A program made the position numbers and the translations under genes. A stretch of DNA of 64,000 bases, from contig JANCRA010000019.1 of assembly GCA_024362935.1 (NCBI GenBank), positions 2,696,001-2,760,000 on the forward strand. Reading direction: 5' to 3'. This DNA comes from Setophaga petechia. Taxonomy: Eukaryota; Chordata; Aves; Passeriformes; Parulidae. The notes under the pieces were generated by a model. It was not told the DNA's origin and made no database searches. It was given only the letters and a program-made list of their open reading frames with translations. Positions 1 through 12,751 of this stretch are shown in pieces (within the stretch, counting starts at the first letter, position 1; each line of letters starts with the position of its first letter).

Positions 1-89
1 TAAATCATAGAATTGCAGAAATAATTTGGAAAGACAACCCCACTTGAAATGAGGCTACTGCCCACACAACACTGGGTCAGCCATGGCTT

Positions 90-1060
90 TGCCTACAGAA
101 ATGCTGAAATCCACCAATGATGGAGATTCTGTAGCCTTTATGGGACCCTCTTCCATGGCTACATCAACGTTCTAATGCAACTGGTTCTCCTCAACTCCAA
201 CCTGAACCTCCCAAGCCAGGACTTGTGTCTGCTCCCCATTTATTTATTGTCTGTCTCTACAGGGAAGAGTCTATTTCTGTCATTCCTTTAGTGCCACTTC
301 AGTTGCAGCAGACCAGTAACTGCTCCTTAGCCTGCTCTTTACCCAGCTACCTCTCCTCATGGAATACTAGTACTAGACACCAATCACCTTTATACCTGTC
401 TGCAGTTTCTCAACACCCTTCTTGAAACGGGAGAGCCAAAGCTGGACACAATATTCCATGTGGCCTTGTCAGCACTAAGTAAGGGGTGTAATAATTTCCC
501 CAGATTCACCATCCATTATCCTTCTAATGTAGTCCAACACCTTTAAAGCCATGAGGGAACATTGCTGACTTATATTCAAGCTGGTGTTCATTGGAACTCA
601 TCAGTCCTTTGTGGCAGGGCAGTGACTCATGCCTTGGATTATTCCATCACAGGTGCAAATCTTTGCACTTCATGAACTTCATGATGTTTCCGCTGGCCCA
701 GTTCCCAAGTTTATCAAGGTCCCACAGAACTGGTGTTCTCCCATGTGCTGTGCCAGTCACACCCCTTAATCTCATGTCACATGTACATCTCCTTCTATCA
801 TCAGCCAAATCACCAATGAAGATGCCAAACAATGTGACTGAGGCAAGGCTGACTGCCTATAGCCCCCGGAACCTTCTTCCTTGCCTTTTTAAAAAGACAC
901 ATCATGGCATCAAAAGGGATCTCTTCTAACCGCCATGATTTTTCAAAGTTGACAGTGGCTCAAATCACAATGATCAGCTCTTTCAGCACAACTGGGAGAA
1001 CTTCCCCATGTCTATGGGCACACCAGCTTTCCTAAGCAATTTATAATCCAAAGCTTTCAC
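90..1060 (-). mobile_element. Old, diverged CR1-type LINE fragment, minus orientation
   Basis: The plus strand shows the reverse complement of typical CR1 3' sequence: a 'gatggagattctgtagcc' block near 120, 'aacctgaacctcccaagcca' near 201, 'gccaaagctggacacaatat' near 434 and 'ctggcccagttcccaagttt' near 694. These follow the order of avian CR1 RT and 3' regions read backwards. It is full of stops and indels. It lies in what should be the fourth intron of the Rab gene, in the same orientation as the gene. Ends are approximate. Confidence 0.65.
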
Positions 1061-3662
1061 CCTGCTGGCTGACCTGCTCCTTCCCAAACCAAGAAGGGAC
1101 CTGCAGAGACCTGGGAGCAAGCTCTATTTGTGAAGACCAAAGAAAAGAAAAATCAAATAAAATCAAATTTGAGCCTTCTCTGTATCATGTTACAACATTG
1201 CTCACCACACCTATCAATGCATCCCCATTTTCTCTGTATGTGCACAATATTGGTCACAGAAGATAACTGTATGTATTTTTTACCTTTACCCTATATACTG
1301 CTAAACTCTGTGGCAAGCAAGTCCTCCAAAAGTGTAGCTCAGTGCAAAAACCCCCACTGGTCTAGTGGTAGAGCAGCTGAAAGTATTAACATGCATTTGG
1401 CTACTCCCTCTCTGAAAGACAATAGAAAAGTGTATTCAAATAACTACTTTTTTTTTCCCCTTTGGGAGCATCTTGAATCCAATCTTTATCCATAAATAAA
1501 ATACCTAAATACATTTACAAACCTGTGGGAATTATGCTACTGAGAAATGATATTTTATAATCTCCTTGATAACAGTTTGGAGAAGTTGTGTGAAATAAGC
1601 TTGTATCCTACCAACAGCAATAAAATAAGTAATGCTAATACTACTTCCTAGCAAAGTGCTGGTGTGATTTCTTAGTGCTGAATCAGAGAGATATGTCTGA
1701 AATATTCCAAAACTGTGCAGAGTTCTATTACGTGTGAAAAATCAGCTTTAAAACTATAAATCAGCTTCAGCTATGAAGACAGCAAAAGCAAAAAAAAAAA
1801 AAGGAAGAAGATTTTACTTGGCTTTTTCAGTTAGAAAGATTGGATAGGAGAAAACCAGCCACATTCTACCAAGTCATATTACCTTCAGCATTTTCATCTT
1901 TCAATGAAAATGATAATCATATTGGGGGACGAACAGAGAAACCCAAGAAGGTTGAATTAGAACTTTTATGTAAGTGAATAAGAAGCAATAAATACAAGAA
2001 AATTATACTTCATAGTGTTAAAATTAAATATCTCAATTTCTGAGTGATCACTTACATAAGTTTGTACAAAATGAATTATTACATGATTTTGTGCAAAAAG
2101 AAACAACAAAAACATTTCTCAGCATTAAACTGAAATGAAATTATACATCACAGCCACTCAGTTATAACAGATTTTTACAGAAATGCCAATACAGATGATG
2201 AGATTCCCAGGGACCTAGAGCTCTGTGCAAGAGACTGAACAGAACAACACTTAAAGCTCATTCTATCAGGATAATATGAAATATGTAACTACAAACTATT
2301 ATTTGTCAAAGTTAGAATCAAACCGTTTCCCCTCTTAATTAGGATATTTTCTTTAGAGTGAAAGGACAATTACTGTCTCTCTCTCTCTCTGCTAACAAAT
2401 CTTTCTCCAGCACATTCAGTCAGATCCTTTAGCACTTTAAAATCATATTAAAAGAAGAAGTATTATAACAGAAGAATTGCCTTGACTCAAAACACAGGTG
2501 AAATCTAGAAAGCAGACTCACTGGGGAGGAGGTAATGATTTCTTTCTGAAAAAAATACTATATTAAGAGGAATTCTGGTTGCATGGTTAAGAGCCCAGAA
2601 GTCAGAAAATGTCATGGTTAATACCCTAAGCAAAACCCTACTAGTGCCCTCTGGTGCACATGCTTCCAGTGACTCTCTAGGTTTCTGACAGTGCATCCTT
2701 GGTGTGAGACTATAACATGTATTTTTCAGCAACCTTATTCCTTGTACACAGATACGGTCCATTAACACTGAAAGCATCTTGCCTGGGAACTATGAAGTGC
2801 AATGCTGTCCAAAAGTTGATGTTATTTTTTAAAAGTTTCCTAATCTGGGATTTTATATAATTGGCAAGAAGCTATCAGTGTGTTTTTCTTTAAACATGAG
2901 ACATCCTGCTTGACTCACCATGCCTGAAAGCCTAACAGGAGGGCTAATTCCAAGTTCCAAAGAACAGATGCATACAGTCTGCAGTAGCAAAATTTACTGG
3001 TATATAGGACACACTGCCCTGCAATATTTAATTATTATCCCAGTTTCTTCTGTCATAGCATGGCTTCTGAATTTCCTCACTGGCTCTCAGTGAAAGACCT
3101 TTGCCATTCCCTTTAGAAAAGCATTCTCCACTTAGTAAGTTCTTCCCCCACCCATGATCAGCAGCTAGAAATTCTACTGCAGTAGAGTTAACTATATGTC
3201 ACATACACAGTTTTGGGGAGCCGGATGTTCAGTATTTGTCCAGTTTATTCAAGAGACATAGGAGATCACTTTGCACAGGCTGCCAGATTAGTTCTTTATA
3301 GTCAAGACTGGAGCAAAAAATATCCCTGATGGGTGGTATCAGAAAAATTATGCAGAATGTATTTCATTTTAATATTCTACATTACAACAGTACTCTGAAA
3401 ATGCAGTCTATATAAGATTTCTGTTGTAACACCTGAAACTTTTAAAGTACATTTTAACCTTTAAAAGAAAAATTGGTATTCTGAAGAGATCAGCAAGGGA
3501 TTACTTAATGTATTTCTAGCACTCTAGAACTTTACAACTGCTCTTCTAGAGCCAAGTCCTAATAGAACTTTTGGAATTCAGGAGCTTTTTATCATTTTCA
3601 GTTTAACAGCTCAGTCACATACTAAGAAACTCAGGAGGACCCAAAGAAAGTACTAAAGATAC
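1061..3662. other. Intronic DNA, no further feature recognised
   Basis: This is A+T-rich sequence downstream of Rab exon 4. It holds only a short A run (about 1789-1802) and a CT run (2376-2390). Neither strand shows an exon with Rab C-terminal motifs. Confidence 0.5.
2376..2390. repeat. (CT)n microsatellite
   Basis: A perfect run of seven to eight CT units within A+T-rich intronic DNA. Confidence 0.9.
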
Positions 3663-3752
3663 CTTTTCTCCTTTCTGTTTTGGAACTACCCGTTCTGACT
3701 CCTTATCACACTTGTTGCCCAACAGTATTACGTCCACTTCATCACCTGCTTT
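3663..3752 (-). CDS. Rab-like GTPase coding exon 4 (NKCD, guanine specificity)
   Basis: This 90-base, phase-0 exon encodes 30 residues, KAGDEVDVILLGNKCDKESE then RVVPKQKGEK (121-150). NKCD (133-136) is the G4 guanine-recognition motif. Compare the LGNKCD...R.V....GEKLA region of the Rab8 group, known from the family. The acceptor is TTCTCTTTTAG and the donor is AAAG|GTATCT. The next exon should supply the alpha4/beta6 region with SAK. I searched by eye to the left edge, on both strands, for an ETSAK-like exon and found none, so it probably lies outside the window. Confidence 0.9.
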
Positions 3753-5223
3753 CTAAAAGAGAACCAGCATTAATAAATGTCAAGTAAGAAAAAAGCAAAC
3801 AACAAAAGCCCTTCACCTTCAGCTCACACACTCAGCACTCCATTTCCTTGAAAGTAAAGGTTAAATCCTCTCATGACCTTCATATGTGCAAATATTTTCC
3901 ACCAGTTACTGGGATTTGGAGGAAAACAGCAAGAATGCAAAGAGCAGAAAAAAGCTACTTGGAAGTGCCACGTATAATTTCCAACCTCTTTCATAAGATA
4001 TAAAGTATATGGTGCATGGGCACCATCTTCTGATGAATGCTCCAGCTTGAGGCTTTAAAGAGACTGGAAATGCCCTGAATTCACAGACATTGCCCTACTA
4101 AAAGTAATAGATTCATGGATTAGCATATGACTCTGCTCTACATCCAGCACTCACAAGTAAAAGGAAGGAATTTGCTGCACCTGAAAGAGCACCTCTCTGA
4201 GCTCCACTTTTGCACACAGACAGTAAAATTACTTTCAAAGTGTTCAAACTCAACATAAAAGTCTGATTATTCCAAGACACCAGGAAGAAGGTAATAGATT
4301 TTAATGAAGTAAAATTTTAAAACCTCATTGATTTCAAAAGGAAGAAAAATCTACCTTTTTGACCTTGTCTCCTTTTCTGCTCCTCTAATCCACTCACATG
4401 CATGATGACTGTGAAATGCACTGGGTTTTTCACATCAGTGTTATTTTAAGATAAGTAATTTTAACTATATGTGACTAGAATAATGACAAGAAAAGGGAGT
4501 AATTCTGAAACAGCATGTGGAATTTGAAAACTGACACTCATTGTGAAAATATAACATTTAAAACCGCTTTTGGTGCTTAAATGGAGGACATTGAGGGTCT
4601 CAATCTACAAACAACTGAAGCTACTGTAGTCTGATGCCATGGCTTTTATTCTGGACATGCTCCCACAGCTTCCCTGATGACTCAAAAGGCCTGGTCTCAG
4701 GCTGCAGATCTCTCCACAGGGACTTTGATGAAATCTCTGATCTCTGTCAAATGCTTAACTTTTGTAAATCTGCCATAAAACAAAATCCACCACAAGCATA
4801 CACAGAAAAACCTCTATCCGTTAAAGGATGAGAGAACACTATTTTTAGACTATTTCTACTTTTACAATAATTTGAAGACTTCATCAGTAGGCACAATTTA
4901 ACATTAAGGAACATTATTTCTTTTTTCTTATTCTATTCTCCTCTTAGAGTCATCTAGACTTATTTCATACCCACAGTTTATTAAAATGAAGTAAACTCTG
5001 TAAGAGTACAGAGTAGAGGCCTAAAATAATAAATTATTCTAATCTGAATTAACAGACCAAAATGTTAGCTGTTTCAGAATGCATTGAAGCTTCATTAAGA
5101 TCAGTGGCTCTTCTATATAAAACCACATATATCAGCCCCAAAATAGGCTAAATAAACAATAAAATCTCATTATGTAATCAACCTTTAACTTGGAAGAATA
5201 CTGAAGGCTGATGAAGGTTTTAC
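3753..5223. other. Intronic DNA (Rab intron 3), nothing recognised
   Basis: A+T-rich, no repeat family or motif recognised on either strand. Short open frames here lack any conserved signature. Confidence 0.5.
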
Positions 5224-5290
5224 AAGTGAAAGAGTGAATCAAAAATTGGCATTTTTTGAGATACTAGAGTAAAACTTTATCTGGAAAAAA
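5224..5290 (+). repeat. Left arm of a 67-bp inverted repeat
   Basis: This stretch is the reverse complement of 6053-6119 with three mismatches in 67 positions. The core reads AGAGTGAATCAAAAATTGGC onward. The arms are separated by 762 bases that show no transposase frame. It lies in intron 3 of the Rab gene, so the transcript could form a long stem. Confidence 0.93.
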
Positions 5291-6052
5291 GTGACATTCG
5301 CCTTCATTGTGAAGTTAGAGGGAAATACTTGCATACTGCATGTACAAACCAACTAAATTCATTCTGTAACTTAATTTCTCTATTATCCGCACAAATTTTT
5401 GCAGTAGGAATGTTCTTTCTAAACAGCATCAAGCAATAACAACATTTAAATTAGATTTGAGGTACCAGGCCTTTCATCAAATATTTATTAGTTCTACCAA
5501 TCACAAAGTATTTACTTCTGCATATAACTACTATTTCTACCTCAATATAATGTATTAATGTATTTTCATTTTGTCTGGATCCTCCACCAAAGCACTTACA
5601 GTTCTCCTTTTTAAAAGATGGTATCTTGCAGTATCATGCATTTAGAAAACTGAAGATTGTTAGTCAAAATGATGTCCATTTTAAATTCTGAAAATTGATT
5701 ATGTATGATGTCTTAAAAATTAAATCAATACAACTAGGCAGCAGTTTGACCATGTGCTCAGCTGGCATAAAAACTGCATGGGTACACTGATTTCAACTGG
5801 CCAAAAATATGGCTTTTCAGTGCTTCCAAAAGCTTGCTGTATATTTTCATGCTCTGTTATTTATGGCTCAGGAATAAGCTTTCCAAATGCAAAATCTATA
5901 GCTAAAAAGATGAAGGCTATTTTACAGTTAAAATCCTATTATGCAAGTCAGCACTGAATAAGCTCATAGACCCAGGAAACATTTTTCCCCCATATTATGT
6001 ACTATTAAAAAGTACTATTAAAAATCATCAATTTCATCAAAGCAGAAATAAT
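5291..6052. other. Spacer of the 67-bp inverted repeat
   Basis: A+T-rich DNA, no coding potential that I trust. The 67-residue frame at 5754-5957 has no recognisable motif. Confidence 0.5.
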
Positions 6053-6119
6053 TTTTTTCCAGATAAAGTTTTACTCTGCTATCTCAAAAAATGCCAATTT
6101 TTGATTCACTCTTTGACTT
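6053..6119 (-). repeat. Right arm of a 67-bp inverted repeat
   Basis: Partner of 5224-5290. Pairing is unbroken from 5229/6114 to 5290/6053 except for two adjacent substitutions near 5264-5265. Similarity stops sharply at the inner ends (G5291 against T6052) and fades on the outer side. Confidence 0.93.
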
Positions 6120-6592
6120 TTTCTTTGTATTTTAACATTTCAAAGTTCACATTATACTGAAGGTTAAAATAAATATAATCTGAACTGAAGAATACCTACA
6201 CTACTATATTTTGAGAAGGAAAACATCATCATTGTATTTTTCTGAAAAATATGGAGCCAGGAGTTTTACTGAGACTGACCAAGTCTTCTCAAGTGTTTGG
6301 CACAGCTTGGAGCCACCATGTTTTGGCAGAAGGGTTTTTCTCCCTCTGGGTTCTCAGGCAGCTAGATGTGGCAGCAGAGGAGCCAGGCTGCTCTGAGCCA
6401 TGGCCACAGGAGGGAGCAGCAGCAGAGACTCCAACTGAGCAGCGCCACATCCTGGACTCGGAACGCTGGACACTCAGTACCACAGTCTCTGCAGCACACT
6501 GCTGACAGGGGCCACCCACCCATGCCCTGAACCCTACTGCTTAATGCCCACCCAGGCAGGGAAATACACAACCTGACTATGAGGCTTCTAAC
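6120..6592. other. Sequence left of the songbird LTR, unidentified G+C-richer patch
   Basis: About 6240-6590 is richer in G+C than its neighbours and has overlapping open frames on both strands. It may be older ERV or other repeat sequence next to the LTR, but I see no gag, pol or env motif. No gene is supported. Confidence 0.35.
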
Positions 6593-6976
6593 TGTCACAG
6601 ACATGGTCTATGAAAAATCCTTTCCTTAGGATTTTTTCTCCTGAGAAGTTGAGAGGCCTCAGGAACAAAATGTAAACAATGGTTTTCTGCGGCTGTGGAA
6701 TGCAACAGGTGGATCTGTGATTGGTCTCATGTGGTTGTTTCTAATTAATGGCCAAACACAGCCCAGCTGTATGGACTGTCTCAGTCAGTCACAAGCCTTT
6801 GTTATTCATTCTTTTTCTATTCTTAGCCAGCCTTCTGATGAAATCCTTTCTTCTGTTCTTTTAGTATAGTTTTAATATACCATAAAATAATAAATCAAGC
6901 CTTCTGAAACATGGAGTCAACATTCTCGTCTCTTCCCTTATCCGAAGACCCCTATGAACACCACCAAAATTAACAG
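6593..6976 (+). mobile_element. Solo ERV LTR, abundant songbird family
   Basis: The element starts TGTCACAGACATGGTCTATG and runs through a block with 'ctgagaagttgagaggcctc', a B-box-free promoter region, AATAAATCAAGCC (poly(A) signal near 6888) and an end with 'gaacaccacc'. I recognise this from memory as an LTR found in very many copies in passerine genomes; the exact database name is uncertain. No internal retroviral sequence flanks it, so it is a solo LTR. The 5' flank ends CTAAC and a similar TTAAC occurs at the 3' end, but the target duplication is not certain. It is antisense to the Rab gene. Confidence 0.75.
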
Positions 6977-8549
6977 ACATTAAAAATGCAAAAGTGAAAA
7001 TATCTTGCTCATTCCTTTTGTATACAATTTGTCTCGGGATTTGGGTGGGTTCTTTTCAAATGTTAAGTCTTTTTTTTCCTACAGTTTTTATTTTCCAGAA
7101 GTGCTGTGAATTCATGTGAGTATGAAAAGTAGCAGACACCTTTTCTATGAGAAAACTACACCATATCTGTACTTAGAGACTATTGGAAGAAATCATCCCT
7201 TCACTTCTTAAATGGTGAACACAGATCTACCAAGAACAATCCCAACCTCCCCTGCAGCAAACTCCCCAAGATGATTATGAGCTCACCCAGAGTCCTCATA
7301 TAAAGTGGATAGATATCCCTCTATCCAGGGATACATCTTGCAGAACACCACCTTGTCCCTTCACCACATCTCCAGGGTGTAGCTGTGAAGGGCTGCTTGA
7401 TAGTGATACTCATTAATTACAGCTTGAAAAGGCAACAGAAGTTTGTTCGTAGGTCCAAACAGTGAAACTGAGATCCCATGCCTGATAAATAAACTATGGG
7501 AATTCTTAAATAGTTTGTATTTGAGGAAGAAATGTAGATTTTCACATTTGAAGATGTACATGGTCAAACATCAAGATGAAGGCAGAGCTGGAGAAGGCCA
7601 TAAAACTGGGAAACTTCTTACTCATTAAACAATGACACTAGAAACCTACCCTTTGTAGTACTGAAGAACAATTTGTTAGAAATAGATTGTCCTCAGAGTG
7701 TCTTTGAAAGCACCATGGGCAGTGCTCATATTAGGATTGCCAAACATGTCTCTTTCCACATATTTTCCTAAGTGCTACTTTATGACCTCCATTACAAATA
7801 CCTGGTTTCCAGGACTTCAGTGGAAATAAAAGAATGATCAAATTTATTTGTTTACTAGCAAATTTAGAATGCAGTAGATATAAACCAATTTATCCCAAAG
7901 CCAATCCAGGACTACAGACAAACCAATTTAATGAAATGACAAGAGCAAGAATTTTAAGTTCTAATCAGAGCCATAATGACAAACCTATCTATGATTTGGG
8001 ACAATTCAATCTTTTGACATCAAGCTTTCCTACCTGAGGAAGAAAAACTGAGAAGAGTTTCAAGTCAAACTAATTTGCACTTATAAAGCAGTTTGCTGTG
8101 CTGCTTTTATTTAAGTATGATGCTGAAACACAGTCTAGTCTCCCAAATGCACCAGAGGAACCAAATCCTAAAAGGCCACTATGCAGAAATGGGAGCAACT
8201 CAGTAATTCATACAGTTCATATCCCTTCTGGTTGAGGGGTCACTTCTTCAGGTAGGACAAATAGAAAATTAATGTATCAAAAAAACACTAAACTACTGTA
8301 ACCAAGACTTGCACAAGAAAAGAAAATGATCTTCTCCATGCAGAAAATCCTGTGATGGCAGACAATTTCCAGCACAGAGATAATTGTTAGGAGCTGGTAT
8401 TGCTACCTTGATGACCACATCAGGACACTAGCACAATTAAAACAAATTCAAGGTATTTAGAAGTAAATTATGACCTACCATCTATGTCAACCATTTCTGG
8501 GGACCCAGATGCCACGTGTGAATAATGGAGGATACAGGTTGGCCAGACT
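6977..8549. other. Intronic DNA, nothing recognised
   Basis: A+T-rich sequence between the LTR and the next CR1. No family, exon or structured element recognised. Confidence 0.45.
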
Positions 8550-8785
8550 TCTAAAAGTCAGCAGGTCTAGTCTTCCACTCAAAGATGGCCCAACTTCAAA
8601 ACCAGGTCAGGCTGCTCAAGGCCTTGTTGAATGGAGTTTTAAGTGCCTCCTTAAGATCCTCTCTGGGCACCTATTTGAGCACTTGAGCCACTCTATTGTG
8701 AGGAACCTTTTGCAAATGTTAGTTGGAATCTTGTTCAAAACATCCTGCAAAAAACTGTTTTCTGCAAAATGATTTGGTACACAGC
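8550..8785 (-). mobile_element. CR1 LINE 3' fragment, minus orientation
   Basis: The plus strand shows 'gctgctcaaggccttgttga', 'tgagccactctattgtgagg' and 'atgttagttggaatcttgtt', the reverse complement of the CR1 3' block that contains the conserved 'tccaactaacatt' and 'caccctcacagt' type phrases. It is 5'-truncated and old. It lies in Rab intron 3, sense to the gene. Confidence 0.7.
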
Positions 8786-10287
8786 TCCTTGCATTTATTT
8801 AATTTTCAAAGGCCAAGCAGCATCAGCCTTTCTGAACAGGTGCATACAGTAGCTAAAAGCCAGGTCAGCAGGAGGAACACTTTCATAAATTGGACATAAC
8901 CTGAAATTCTACAAATAAAGAATAGTTTCAGGTTCTAAAGCTATCTTCCTGCAATTATCATGCTCCTAATGAATGCATTATAAATCCAATATTCCTATAT
9001 TGGACTTGCCAGCAACGTCCTAAAATATTAATCTGTGTATGAGTATATTTTTCTAGCAAGCTTTTAAAAAGTACATTTTTATTTTACTTAGTTCCCTCTA
9101 GTTCTGAATTCAAATTTTCCAGCAATACAGATATGGAAGCATATTTGTGTCTTGTACTTCCTTGGACAATAACTCATTTTTAATAGTGAAGCTGCTGTAT
9201 TCCACACTTAAACTAACAGAAATATAATGAGAAGATTACTGGTAATCTGATTGTAATTGCACTGACTGGCCAGTTTTTATAAAATCAATGAGAGTTTTTA
9301 AGAATACTAAATTGCTTGGATTGTTATTTTCAACTGTTGCAAAAATGGCTTAGCACACTGAACAGATTTTTAGAAAACTTTCTGTTTAAAATCTTTATGT
9401 GCAAAGAACCAAAAAATGAGAGCATAATGTAATAACTGAATTGCCTCCAAAATTCCTGTCTGACTGGTTCAGGTGCAAGCTTTACACCTATTAGTCTGGT
9501 ATTTAGTGAAGTCTGGATTCTCTCTGTTTCCCTTTTAAAAACTTATTTATTTTTTCTACACTTGCATAATTTAAACGGTGCTGTAGCAACAGTCACTTTG
9601 ATTTTGGGCATTTGTAGGGAATTAAATACTGGTTTACATTCACAGACCAAACCAAGTGCAAGGAATGTCACCGACCTCCAGGAAGTAATTAATTTTCATG
9701 AAATGCCCTGCCTTTTAACAGTTATTGCTTAAAAACATTTCTTTTGCAATGAATAGCCCCATATATTTTCACCAAGACACTTCAGAAATGGATATCCCAC
9801 TAGGACTAAATTAAATTTTTTATTACTATCTAGCTCTATTACAACACTAATTGCTAGTTTTGAGATTGGTACAATCAATCATGCAATTTACATTCCTAGA
9901 AATTGTTTTAGATTGAGTATTTTTCCATTTTTTAAACTTTAAAATAACAGAAGTACCTTCAGGGGTTAAGATTAAACAGTCTAAGTTTCAATACCTTGAG
10001 TACATTTACATGAAAGCTTTTAAAATGTCACAAACGGAGAGCAGGCTTGTGCAGGTGTCATTTCCTGACTGACTAAATCAGATCTAAACCTGCATGGGGC
10101 CACAGGAGCTACTCTCATCCTTCCCTCCACCCTGGCCATACAGCCCTGATACCTTCTTGCTGTTTATGGCTGTGCACTGTAGGCCACTGAATCAATCACC
10201 CTGTTGATCTAATTGAAGATGACAGGACAATATGACCCCATTGGAGCCAGTGTGAAGCCAGAACAATATTTTATGTTGAAATATAGT

Positions 10288-10348
<61 letters not shown>

Positions 10349-11035
10349 GATAGCTAGACAGACAGAAAAGGATATATGCAGGTAATCTACATTTTCAGTT
10401 TCAGGTAACAGTAAAACTGCCCTCATACTGTTTGCTGAGCTAAATCTATGTTAACCATGAAACTGTACAACCAGTGGCATATCTAGCTGTGACTTTTGTT
10501 TGTCCAACAGAAGAAAGGCACATGCTTTTTTTAAAAAAGTAAGAAAACAGATGTGTTAGTTTAAAGTTTGTGCAGACAAGCCAATAAGAATATTGTGTCA
10601 TCGAATCTCCTTTGTAACACATTACTGAAGTTAGCCTTTGTTACCACTAAGACTTTTAAGATGCCTCTAAGGTCAAGAACAATGATTTACTAGGTTACCA
10701 AAGTAATGTTTTTAAAAATGAGATAATGTGCATGTAATGTTTTCCTAAGGGTAAAAGATATCCCATGTATACACTATTGGATATATGATCATGTGTAATT
10801 CATTAATTCAGCTGTATACTGAAGCTGTGAAGAGAGAAAAGAATGCATTTGATGGTTTTATTTCAATCCCCCTGTCCCAAGATGAAAAGCCCCCTTTCCC
10901 ATCCATGCCCACAAAATCACAAAAATATTAAAAACCTTGCCTTAAACTTTACTTGATTTTGATCAATGGAGAGCACTACCTTGCTTGTATTCTTACATCA
11001 ACTTCCACAAGCATACTAACTACAAACTGCTGTGC
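8786..11035. other. Intronic DNA with one microsatellite
   Basis: A+T-rich. The only distinct feature is the GATA-type microsatellite at 10288-10349. No exon or repeat family recognised elsewhere. Confidence 0.45.
10288..10349. repeat. (TAGA)n microsatellite
   Basis: About fifteen nearly perfect TAGA units, followed by a degenerate tail (TGATAGCTAGACAGACAG). Likely to vary in length between individuals. Confidence 0.95.
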
Positions 11036-11388
11036 TACTGCTGAGGGGAAATAACACTGCTCCCTGCAGCCTCCTCAGGAGGCAAAGTAGAGAGAACAAT
11101 ACTGATCTTTTTTCCCAGATATCAAGAGACAGGACACATGGAAATGGCTCCAAGTTGTGCCAGGGATATTCAGACTGGACATTAGGAAGCATTTCTTTAC
11201 TTTGCCAATGTCAAACACTGGAACAGGCTTCCTAGGGAGATGGTCAATTCCCCAAGCCAAATTAAGAGGCATCTGGAAAATGCTCTTAATAACAGAATTT
11301 AACTTTTGGTCAGTGCTTAAGTGGCTGGGCAGCTGGAGTAGACGATCACTGAAGGTCCTTTACAGCTGAACTATTCTAGTCTAAAACT
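11036..11388 (+). mobile_element. CR1 LINE 3' fragment, plus orientation
   Basis: Contains 'cagactggacattaggaagc', 'aacactggaacaggcttcct' and 'gaaggtcctttacagctgaa', the classic CR1 3' UTR order. The tail 'ctattctagtct' is a decayed form of the octamer repeat end. 5'-truncated, antisense to the Rab gene. The short open frames on both strands are part of this element. Confidence 0.88.
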
Positions 11389-12318
11389 GCCTTGTGTCTA
11401 TCTAATAGAGAACACACCCAGAGACCTACCAAAACAAACTTTGAATACAGGGTTAGTCAGCTGAATGATCTCTCGTCTAAGGGCTTGCCCATGCTTCCAT
11501 CCCTTCACATTGTTTCCAGACATTCATCTTCTGACCTTCCTACTCTTACCTGTTTACCTTACTGCAGCTCCAGTAAGTGTTACACCTTTCTATGAGCCTC
11601 TTAAACTCACTAATAGAGCAGAAAAAACACTCAGCTTCTTTTGCTGTGACAGTTTTCTACCACATTAGGAAGTCAGAGCGAAGCACAGAGGGCTCTGACA
11701 AGCTCCAGTGGGAACACATACCCTGTCTGGCAGCCATGTGCTGTTGAATCACTTCCTATGTCACATGAAAGCACGTATTTCTGGCTGCAGCACCACGAGC
11801 AGCTGAGCTAACCAAACAGCCTCCCACCCCACTTCCTCCCTCCTGAAACCATCCTCTCCAGGAATATGCAGCAAGGACAAAGAGGATATTTAATTCCTTT
11901 GATCTTGGGATGAGGTAACTACACTGAAGTAATGAAATTAGGAAAGGGAAATCATTGGCTGTGATACAGAATTTTGATATGGAATCTAATTAAAATCCCA
12001 GGATGAGCTCATGCAGACTATCTGTGCATAGCCACACCAGTGACAAGAGCACCATAATGCAGCATGCACAAAGAGGGGCTGGAAGCTATGCTTTAGAAGT
12101 ACTCCAGAAAACATTCCTCCATCAACATGGGCTTGCCTAAATATAAAACATGTTCCAGTTTCAGATGACAGTAATTCTACTATCATACTGTGTGCTGAGT
12201 TAAATGCAAGAAATTCTGGTTAGAAACATACAGGAACAAGAATACCTCTCATGCAGCCGTTTAAAATGACACACTAATTACCCTCATTTAGTGATCAATT
12301 GCTGACAGATATATTTAC
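11389..12318. other. Intronic DNA, nothing recognised
   Basis: No exon or named repeat recognised. Ends at the splice donor of Rab exon 3. Confidence 0.45.
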
Positions 12319-12457
12319 CTCATATATGTCATTTATCCAGATTGTTATACTTTGAAAACTCTTCAGATTTGTGATGTCATATACGAGAACAAAGCCTTGT
12401 GCACCACGGAAATAGCTGGTACTAAGTGTATGGAACCGTTCTTGGCCAGCAGTATCC
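12319..12457 (-). CDS. Rab-like GTPase coding exon 3 (DTAGQE, switch II)
   Basis: This 139-base exon has a first G that completes Trp74. It then encodes [20 protein letters not shown] and onward through [17 protein letters not shown] to WINDIYE (residues 75-120). DTAGQE is the G3 motif with the catalytic Gln79, and the following [14 protein letters not shown] block is the standard Rab beta4 strand (YYRGAxGxxLVYDIT). Phe90 replaces the more common second Tyr of YYRG. The acceptor is TTTCCTTCAG and the donor is GAG|GTAAAT. The exon ends in phase 0, which matches the phase of exon 4. Confidence 0.92.
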
Positions 12458-12487
12458 CTGAAGGAAATTGTAACAAATCACACACAT

Positions 12488-12509
12488 ACAAACAAACAAA
12501 CAAACAAAA
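12488..12509. repeat. (CAAA)n microsatellite
   Basis: About five CAAA units, immediately upstream (minus-strand sense) of the Rab exon 3 acceptor region. Confidence 0.85.
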
Positions 12510-12751
12510 AAGAGATTATCAGACTGCAGAATCCCCAAGAAAGATTACTTTACTTTAAGGAGTATTGTTCAAATTTTAAATTATGTACTCTAACGAGAAA
12601 GGAAGAAGAAAAAACACAGATGACAGAAAATCTGGGTGCCAGATACAGCAATAAAAGAAATACACTGGAAATTCATTCTGTATGATACAGCCCTACTAGG
12701 GAAGCCAAGCCAGTGGCTGAAACCTGAGAGTAATGTCAAGCCCACCATTCC

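Noticed and set aside
1331..1378. tRNA-like A-box words ('gtagctcagtg', 'tggtctagtggta') that recall tRNA-Glu or a tRNA-derived SINE.
   Set aside because: No B-box (GGTTCGAATCC-like) at the right distance and no cloverleaf pairing that I can draw.
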